NCBI GenBank assembly: GCA_016463455.1
Contig: JAEMRG010000050.1
Location: forward strand, 1-10,657
Direction of reading: 5' to 3'
Source of the DNA: Rhodoferax sp.
Lineage (GTDB): Bacteria > Pseudomonadota > Gammaproteobacteria > Burkholderiales > Burkholderiaceae_C
DNA length: 10,657 nucleotides
A model generated the notes under the pieces. The model was given only the letters and a program-made list of their open reading frames with translations, did not search any database and had not been told where the DNA came from. A program made the translations under genes and the position numbers. Every line of letters starts with the position of its first letter. Within the stretch, counting starts at the first letter, position 1. Positions 5,985 through 10,657 of this stretch are shown one piece after another.

Positions 5985-7964
5985 ATGGACTTGCGTAATA
6001 TCAATCACGACCTGCACCGCTTTCGGCAGCGCATTTTTGTGTTCACGATATTGGTGTTGTTCTGCTTTTTGCTGTTGCTGCTGCGCTTGATGTATTTGCA
6101 GCTCTGGCGCCATGATGATTTGCTGGCGCAGGCCGAAAGCAACCGCATTGCCGTCGTGCCTATCGTGCCCAACCGGGGCTTGATTCAGGACCGCAACGGT
6201 ATTGTGCTGGCCAGTAATTATTCGGCTTACACGCTTGAAATAACGCCTTCAAAAACCAATGGGCTCGAAGCAACCATAGACGCTTTATCCGAGGTCATTG
6301 AAGTCACGCCGCGCGATCGCCGCCGCTTCAAAAAACTGCTCGACGAGTCCAAGACTTTTGAGTCCCTGCCTTTGCGCAACCGCTTGACCGATGTTGAGGT
6401 GGCACGCTTTGCAGCCCAGCGTTTTCGCTTTCCCGGCGTAGAGATCAAGGCACGCTTGTTTCGCAATTACCCTTACGGCGAATTGGCCAGCCATGTGATC
6501 GGCTACATCGGGCGCATCAACCAAAGCGAAAAAGAAAAAATCGAAGACGACGATGACCAGGCCAATTACCGAGGCACCGAATACATCGGCAAGCTCGGCG
6601 TGGAGCAAAGTTTTGAGCGCCAGTTGCACGGCATTACCGGCGTCGAACATATTGAAACCTCTGCCGGCGGCCGTGCCACGCGACGCCTGAGCAGCAGCAA
6701 AGCCACGCCAGGCGATACGGTGGTTTTGACCATCGACATCAAGCTACAGCAGTTGGTGGAGAGCATGTTTGGCGCGCGGCGCGGCGCGCTGGTGGCCATC
6801 AACCCGCAAAACGGCGATGTCTTGGCCTTTGTCAGCAAACCTACTTTTGATTCAAATTTATTTGTCGAAGGTATCGACCAGGACAGCTGGCAAATGCTCA
6901 ATGAATCGCCGGACAAGCCCTTGCTCAACCGCGCTTTGCGTGGCACCTATCCGCCGGGCTCTACCTATAAACCCTTTATGGCGCTGGCTGCGCTGGAGAC
7001 GGACACGCGCAAATCCAGCACCTTGATCAACGACCCGGGCTTTTACATGTTTGGCGGCCACCGCTTTGGCAGTCCGGAAAATGAACGCGGCGGCATCATG
7101 GATATGCGCCGGGCGATTGTCGAGTCGAGTAACGCCTATTTTTATTCGCTGGCGAATGAGTTGGGCGTGGACACCATGCACGACTTTATGAAGCCCTTGG
7201 GGTTTGGCCAGACGACCGGCATCGATGTGCTGGGCGAAGTGCGAGGAGTGCTGCCCAGCCAGGAATGGAAGCGGCGCTATTACAGCAAGCCCGAGCATCA
7301 AAAATGGTACGCGGGTGAGACGATTTCGCTGGGCATAGGCCAAGGCTACAACAGCTTTACCATGCTGCAGCTGGCGCAGGCCACGGCCGCTGTGGCCAAC
7401 AAAGGAATCAAATACACCCCGCGTCTGGTGCTGGCCACGGAAGACGCCAGCAAGCATGCGCGCATCGAACGCCCGGCGTCACCCCCCCAAGACCTGAAGC
7501 TTTCACCTGAAAACATCCAGGTGATTGTGCAGGCCATGGTCGGCGTGACCCAGGAAGGCACCTCGGCGCGCTCGTTTGCCGGCGCTGGTTACTTGAGCGG
7601 CGGCAAGACTGGCACAGCCCAGGCGGTGAGCCTGGCCAAGAACGAAAAATACAATGCGGCGCGCATGGAGGAGCACCAACGCGACCATTCCTTGTATATC
7701 GCATTTGCGCCCGCTGACGAGCCGAAAATCGCGCTGGCCGTGATTGTGGAAAACGCAGGCTTCGGATCCACGTCGGCAGCGCCGATTGCCAGGCGCGTAT
7801 TTGATTACTGGCTGTTGCAGCAATACCCCAATGACGAGGACTTGGCCGCCGTGCGCAAAGGCCAGGCCACCGCACCCATCGGCAAACCGCGCACGGTAGC
7901 CGAGGTCAGCTGGCCGCCGCCTTTGCAAAGCGCTGAGCCGCCAGGCTTGGTCGTAAAACCCTAA
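5985..7964 (+). CDS. mrdA: Penicillin-binding protein 2, elongation transpeptidase
   Basis: PBP2 cross-links new peptidoglycan during cell elongation and is the target of mecillinam. The 659-residue product has a short cytoplasmic head, a membrane anchor at about residues 17-36 (IFVFTILVLFCFLLLLLRLM), the PBP dimerisation/pedestal domain (from NRGLIQDRNGIVLASN near 63-78 to about 240), then the transpeptidase domain. The three active-site motifs are intact: STYK with nucleophile S326 and K329, SSN at 381-383, and KTG at 541-543 in SGGKTGTAQ. A Pro-rich tail after about residue 620 is probably disordered. The start at 5985 follows mreD by 12 nt, with only a weak AAAG as ribosome site. It is the last gene of this operon; the usual partner rodA is not next. 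Confidence 0.97.
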   Translation: MDLRNINHDLHRFRQRIFVFTILVLFCFLLLLLRLMYLQLWRHDDLLAQAESNRIAVVPIVPNRGLIQDRNGIVLASNYSAYTLEITPSKTNGLEATIDALSEVIEVTPRDRRRFKKLLDESKTFESLPLRNRLTDVEVARFAAQRFRFPGVEIKARLFRNYPYGELASHVIGYIGRINQSEKEKIEDDDDQANYRGTEYIGKLGVEQSFERQLHGITGVEHIETSAGGRATRRLSSSKATPGDTVVLTIDIKLQQLVESMFGARRGALVAINPQNGDVLAFVSKPTFDSNLFVEGIDQDSWQMLNESPDKPLLNRALRGTYPPGSTYKPFMALAALETDTRKSSTLINDPGFYMFGGHRFGSPENERGGIMDMRRAIVESSNAYFYSLANELGVDTMHDFMKPLGFGQTTGIDVLGEVRGVLPSQEWKRRYYSKPEHQKWYAGETISLGIGQGYNSFTMLQLAQATAAVANKGIKYTPRLVLATEDASKHARIERPASPPQDLKLSPENIQVIVQAMVGVTQEGTSARSFAGAGYLSGGKTGTAQAVSLAKNEKYNAARMEEHQRDHSLYIAFAPADEPKIALAVIVENAGFGSTSAAPIARRVFDYWLLQQYPNDEDLAAVRKGQATAPIGKPRTVAEVSWPPPLQSAEPPGLVVKP

Positions 7965-7977
7965 GCGCCTCGCTGCA

Positions 7978-8736
7978 TCAGGCCAGAAACGCATCCCATG
8001 AGGTTTTGGCAATCAAAGCCGCTACCACCAGCATGAACACGACGCGCACAAAGCCGGTGCCGTGTTTGAGCGCCAAATGGGTGCCCGCCAGGCTGCCCAC
8101 CATATTGGACAGCGCCATGGCCAGCACCAGATGCCACCAGACATGCCCTTTCCAGGCGAACAAGACCAGGGCCGCCAGATTGCTGGCGGTATTGAGCAGC
8201 TTGGCGCTGGCCGATGCATGCAAAAAGTCGTAGCCGACCACACGCACCAGCAAGAACACAAAAAAACTGCCGGTCCCCGGCCCAAAAAAACCATCGTAAA
8301 AACCCACTAGCGCACCGATGGCTGCAAGTACCAGCGCTTCGCGGCGGCCTGCAAAGCGTGGCGCATGTTCGCGCCCTAAGTCTTTTTTCGCCAGCGTATA
8401 GGCCAGCAACAAGACCAAAAGGCCAGGCAGAATTCTGCGAAGCAATTCGGGCGAGACTACGGTGACTAGCCAGGCGCCGGCGAATGCGGCCAGCAAGGCC
8501 GCTAGCGCCGCCGGCAGCAACGCGCGCCAAGCCATGCTGACCCGGCGGCTGTATTGCAAGGTGGCCAGTCCCGTGCCCCAGATGGACGCGCCTTTGTTGG
8601 TGCCAAATAAGGTGGCCGGCGGCGCGGACGGAAACACTGCAAACAAAGCAGGCACCAGAATCAATCCACCGCCTCCGACGATTGAATCGACAAAGCCAGC
8701 TAGCAGCGAAGCGGCGGAAACAAGCAGCAATTCCAT
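7978..8736 (-). CDS. TSUP (TauE/SafE) family membrane permease
   Basis: The product is an inner-membrane transporter of the TSUP family, whose members export or import small organosulfur or carboxylate anions such as sulfite or sulfoacetate. The substrate of this one cannot be told from sequence. The 252-residue protein shows the family's two repeated halves, each with a loop motif: GFVDSIVGGGGLILVPALFA near residues 14-33 and GFYDGFFGPGTGSFFVFLLV in the second half. GTNKGASIWGT and SASAKLLNTASNLAAL are also typical. About seven or eight hydrophobic helices are visible. The frame is open 42 codons upstream to 8862, but homology begins at MELLLVSAASLLAGF, so the ATG at 8736 is used. No Shine-Dalgarno is visible before it. 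It is convergent with mrdA, 13 nt between stops, and transcribed apart from the mre operon. Confidence 0.9.
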   Translation of the reverse strand: MELLLVSAASLLAGFVDSIVGGGGLILVPALFAVFPSAPPATLFGTNKGASIWGTGLATLQYSRRVSMAWRALLPAALAALLAAFAGAWLVTVVSPELLRRILPGLLVLLLAYTLAKKDLGREHAPRFAGRREALVLAAIGALVGFYDGFFGPGTGSFFVFLLVRVVGYDFLHASASAKLLNTASNLAALVLFAWKGHVWWHLVLAMALSNMVGSLAGTHLALKHGTGFVRVVFMLVVAALIAKTSWDAFLA

Positions 8737-8873
8737 GCGGGGAGTGGGGTACGGAAAAAAAGGGGTCGCAGGTATGCGGGCGCTGGGGTCGCACGTCCAC
8801 GACGCCCAAGCCCGCCCAAGTGTAGGGTCTTGCAAGCGAGTCGCTAATGAACCAGCCAGCAAAAAGAAGGGAC
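8737..8873. other. Upstream region of the TSUP permease gene
   Basis: This non-coding stretch presumably holds the permease promoter on the minus strand. I see only a weak candidate, TTGTCC at about 8868-8873 with no good -10. A run of seven A (8755-8761) is the only other simple feature. No gene with coding support is found. Confidence 0.4.
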
Positions 8874-8905
8874 AAAAAAAAGCACTGACAAGGTCAGTGC
8901 TTTTT
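8874..8905 (-). terminator. Rho-independent terminator (potentially bidirectional)
   Basis: A perfect 8-bp stem GCACTGAC (8882-8889) / GTCAGTGC (8893-8900) closes a 3-nt loop and is flanked by A8 (8874-8881) and T5 (8901-8905). Read on the minus strand the hairpin is followed by eight T, so it fits best as the terminator of the GMC oxidoreductase transcript, whose stop lies about 150 nt upstream. On the plus strand it has five T and could also work, but no plus-strand gene ends near it. It also insulates the permease gene from the GMC gene. Confidence 0.9.
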
Positions 8906-9056
8906 GCCTCTTGGAGAGGTAGGTGAACCTTGGCAGCGCCAGGTTCTTATGGTCTCCTCGGAATCGCTCGCGGCCAGGTGGGCTGCCCTTCGCTTTTCGA
9001 AGTGTGGCCTGTATCGAGGCACCTGCGCACTGTAGCGCTGTGGAGCCGGATAAGCA
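8906..9056 (-). other. Hairpin-rich non-coding segment downstream of the GMC gene
   Basis: Several stems lie one after another in this non-coding stretch. CCTCT/AGAGG is at 8907-8911/8915-8919. GAACCT plus GGC pairs with GCC plus AGGTTC at 8925-8946, with one bulge. CTTCG/CGAAG is at 8988-8992/8998-9002, and CCT/AGG at 9008-9010/9017-9019. The last two are enclosed by CAGGTG (8975-8980) with CACCTG (9020-9025), giving a possible three-way junction. On the minus strand the segment leads straight into the terminator. It may be a structured 3' UTR or a small RNA; I do not recognise a known RNA family. Confidence 0.3.
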
Positions 9057-10657
9057 TCAGGATTTACCCTTGCGTGTTTCCCCTTGGTTCTGGGCGTCCT
9101 CGCTAATCCACTGGGCGGCCTTCTCAGCAATCATCAGGGTGGGTGAATTGGTGTTACCGCTGGTGATAAAGGGCATCACGCCAGCATCGACCACGCGCAG
9201 TCCGGCCACGCCACGCACATTCAGGCGCGGGTCCACGACCGCCAGTGGGTCATCGGCGCGGCCCATTTTGGTGGTGCCTACCGGGTGAAAAATCGTGCTG
9301 GCAATATCACCGGCCAGCTTGGCTAACTCTTCGTCGCTCTGGTACTGCAGGCCGGGCTTGTATTCCTCGGGTGCGAAGGCTTGCATCGCGCTTTGCGCCA
9401 TGATGCGCCGGGTCACTCGCAGCGAATCGGCGGCCACTTTACGGTCGGCATCGGTGCTGAGGTAGTTGGGTGCAATCGCCGGGGCGTCGCGAAAGTCTGG
9501 GGTGCGAATGTTCACCGTGCCTCGGCTGCTCGGGTTCAGATTGCAAACGCTGGCCGTCATGGCATTGAAGGTGTGTAGCGGTGAGCCAAATGCGTCCAGG
9601 CTGAGCGGTTGTACGTGGTACTGGATATTGGGATAAGGCTGCTGCGGGTCGCTGCGGGTAAAAGCGCCCAACTGGCTGGGCGCCATGCTCATGGGCCCGC
9701 TGCGTTTCAAAAGATATTCCAAACCGATACGTGCTTTGCCCCACAGGCTGGAGGCCAGCGTATTCAGGGTGGGCGTGTTTTTCACTTTGAAAACCGTGCG
9801 GATTTGTAAATGGTCTTGCAAATTGGCGCCCACACCCGGCAAGTCCAGCCGCAGAGCAATGCCCTTGGATTGCAGCAGCCGGGCCGGCCCTATGCCCGAG
9901 AGTTGCAGCAACTGCGGCGAAGCGACCGAACCAGCGCTCAAAATAACTTCGCGCCGCGCATGGGCCGTCACCATTTCCTGGCCATTCCAAACCTTGACGC
10001 CGCTGCAGCGCAAAGGCTTGGCAGTGCCCGGGTGGTTTTCGAGTACGAGTTCACTCGCCTGCGCGCCGGTCCAGAGTTCAAAGTTGGGCCGCGCGTAGCA
10101 GGTGGGCCGCAAAAAGGCCTTGGCCGTGTTCCAGCGCCAGCCATTTTTTTGATTGACTTCAAAAAAGCCCACGCCTTCGTTATCGCCCTGGTTGAAGTCT
10201 TCGGTCGCCGGAATGCCCGCTTGCACCGCCGCCTGGGCAAAGGCTTCCAGTACCTCCCAGCGCAGGCGCTGTTTATCCACCCGCCACTCGCCGCCCGCGT
10301 TGTGGTGGCGCAGCAGCGCGCGGTAGGGGGTATCGCCGTCCTGCATCAGCGCCGGTGCGCTGCCGCGCGCGCCGTGCAAAGCGTTGGCGCCCTTGTAGTG
10401 GTCTTCGTGGAGTTGGAAGTAAGGCAGGCTGTTGTCCCAGCTCCATTGCGGCTCACCGGTCACATCGGACCAGCGGGCGTAATCACGTGACTGGCCGCGC
10501 ATATAAATCATGCCATTGATACTGCTGCAGCCGCCCAGCGTTTTTCCGCGCGGGTAAATCAGGCTGCGGCCGTTGAGCCCGGCTTCGGGCTCGGTTTTGA
10601 ACAGCCAATCGGTACGCGGGTTGCCGATGCAATACAGATAGCCCACCGGGATATGAA
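9057..10657 (-). CDS. GMC-family FAD-dependent oxidoreductase (5' end beyond window)
   Basis: GMC enzymes oxidise alcohols (choline, alkanols, sugars) using FAD. Of this protein 532 residues are visible; the reading frame runs through the right edge (HIPVGYLYCIGNP), and an internal GTG at 10646 is not a true start. About 60 residues are missing, including the N-terminal FAD-binding glycine motif. GMC signature 1, GGCSSINGMIYMRG, is at 10494-10535; signature 2, GSVASPQLLQLSGIG, is near 9892-9936. The C-terminal active site is present: the His in FHPVGTTKMG (codon 9285-9287) and the second Asn of GNTNSPTLM (codon 9147-9149). It most resembles choline dehydrogenase/AlkJ-type alcohol dehydrogenases, but the substrate is unknown. 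No partner gene such as betaine-aldehyde dehydrogenase is visible. The stop at 9057 is followed about 150 nt on by a strong terminator. Confidence 0.93.
   Translation of the reverse strand, partial: HIPVGYLYCIGNPRTDWLFKTEPEAGLNGRSLIYPRGKTLGGCSSINGMIYMRGQSRDYARWSDVTGEPQWSWDNSLPYFQLHEDHYKGANALHGARGSAPALMQDGDTPYRALLRHHNAGGEWRVDKQRLRWEVLEAFAQAAVQAGIPATEDFNQGDNEGVGFFEVNQKNGWRWNTAKAFLRPTCYARPNFELWTGAQASELVLENHPGTAKPLRCSGVKVWNGQEMVTAHARREVILSAGSVASPQLLQLSGIGPARLLQSKGIALRLDLPGVGANLQDHLQIRTVFKVKNTPTLNTLASSLWGKARIGLEYLLKRSGPMSMAPSQLGAFTRSDPQQPYPNIQYHVQPLSLDAFGSPLHTFNAMTASVCNLNPSSRGTVNIRTPDFRDAPAIAPNYLSTDADRKVAADSLRVTRRIMAQSAMQAFAPEEYKPGLQYQSDEELAKLAGDIASTIFHPVGTTKMGRADDPLAVVDPRLNVRGVAGLRVVDAGVMPFITSGNTNSPTLMIAEKAAQWISEDAQNQGETRKGKS

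Noticed and set aside
7482..7488. C7 run in mrdA
   Set aside because: It is short, in a variable part of the transpeptidase domain away from the active-site motifs, and common in GC-rich genes.
8462..8926. 154-codon plus-strand open frame over the permease start and the terminator
   Set aside because: It is antisense to the permease and passes through the terminator hairpin; the composition is repetitive Ala/Ser/Lys with no domain.
8906..9056. 6S RNA or SAH riboswitch in the segment after the GMC gene
   Set aside because: Short look-alikes (GAACCTTGG, CCGAGGAG) occur, but the rest of the required conserved bases and the closing stem arrangement are not present.
10644..10646. GTG as the start of the GMC oxidoreductase
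   Set aside because: The frame continues upstream to the window edge with the family-typical HIPVGYLYCIGNP, and the FAD-binding N-terminus would be missing if the gene began here.

Overview
This window comes from the chromosome of a Gram-negative betaproteobacterium. It is most likely from the Burkholderiales, and a Comamonadaceae-like organism (Rhodoferax/Polaromonas type) fits best. The basis is the family resemblance of the proteins, the GC-rich codon use, and the head-to-head gatCAB / mreBCD-mrdA layout known from that order. It is mostly a conserved housekeeping region. I see no mobile element, CRISPR array, tRNA, rRNA or defence gene.

Positions 1-3265 (minus strand) hold a tight gatC-gatA-gatB operon, with a 3-nt spacer and then an ATGA overlap. 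It encodes the three subunits of the tRNA-dependent amidotransferase that converts Asp-tRNA(Asn) and/or Glu-tRNA(Gln) to the amide form. gatB runs off the left edge just short of its C-terminus. About 200 nt separate gatC from the divergent mreB and carry a perfect 9-bp inverted repeat.

Positions 3466-7964 (plus strand) hold the elongasome operon mreB-mreC-mreD-mrdA: the actin-like filament, its bitopic and polytopic membrane partners, and the elongation transpeptidase PBP2. Spacers are 15 nt, a 4-nt overlap and 12 nt, so it is surely co-transcribed. The usual glycosyltransferase partner gene rodA does not follow mrdA here.

Positions 7978-8736 (minus strand, convergent with mrdA) hold a TSUP (TauE/SafE) family permease. 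After about 320 nt of non-coding sequence, which contains a strong hairpin terminator and several more hairpins, comes a GMC-family FAD oxidoreductase (9057 to the right edge, minus strand) lacking its N-terminus. These last two genes are accessory metabolic genes with no evident link to the cell-shape operon.

No clearly undescribed system is present. The points most worth a second look are an in-frame low-complexity 9-bp-repeat insertion in GatB (with a smaller possible insertion in GatC), a C9 tract at the start of mreC, the 9-bp dyad between gatC and mreB, and the hairpin-rich non-coding stretch downstream of the GMC gene.
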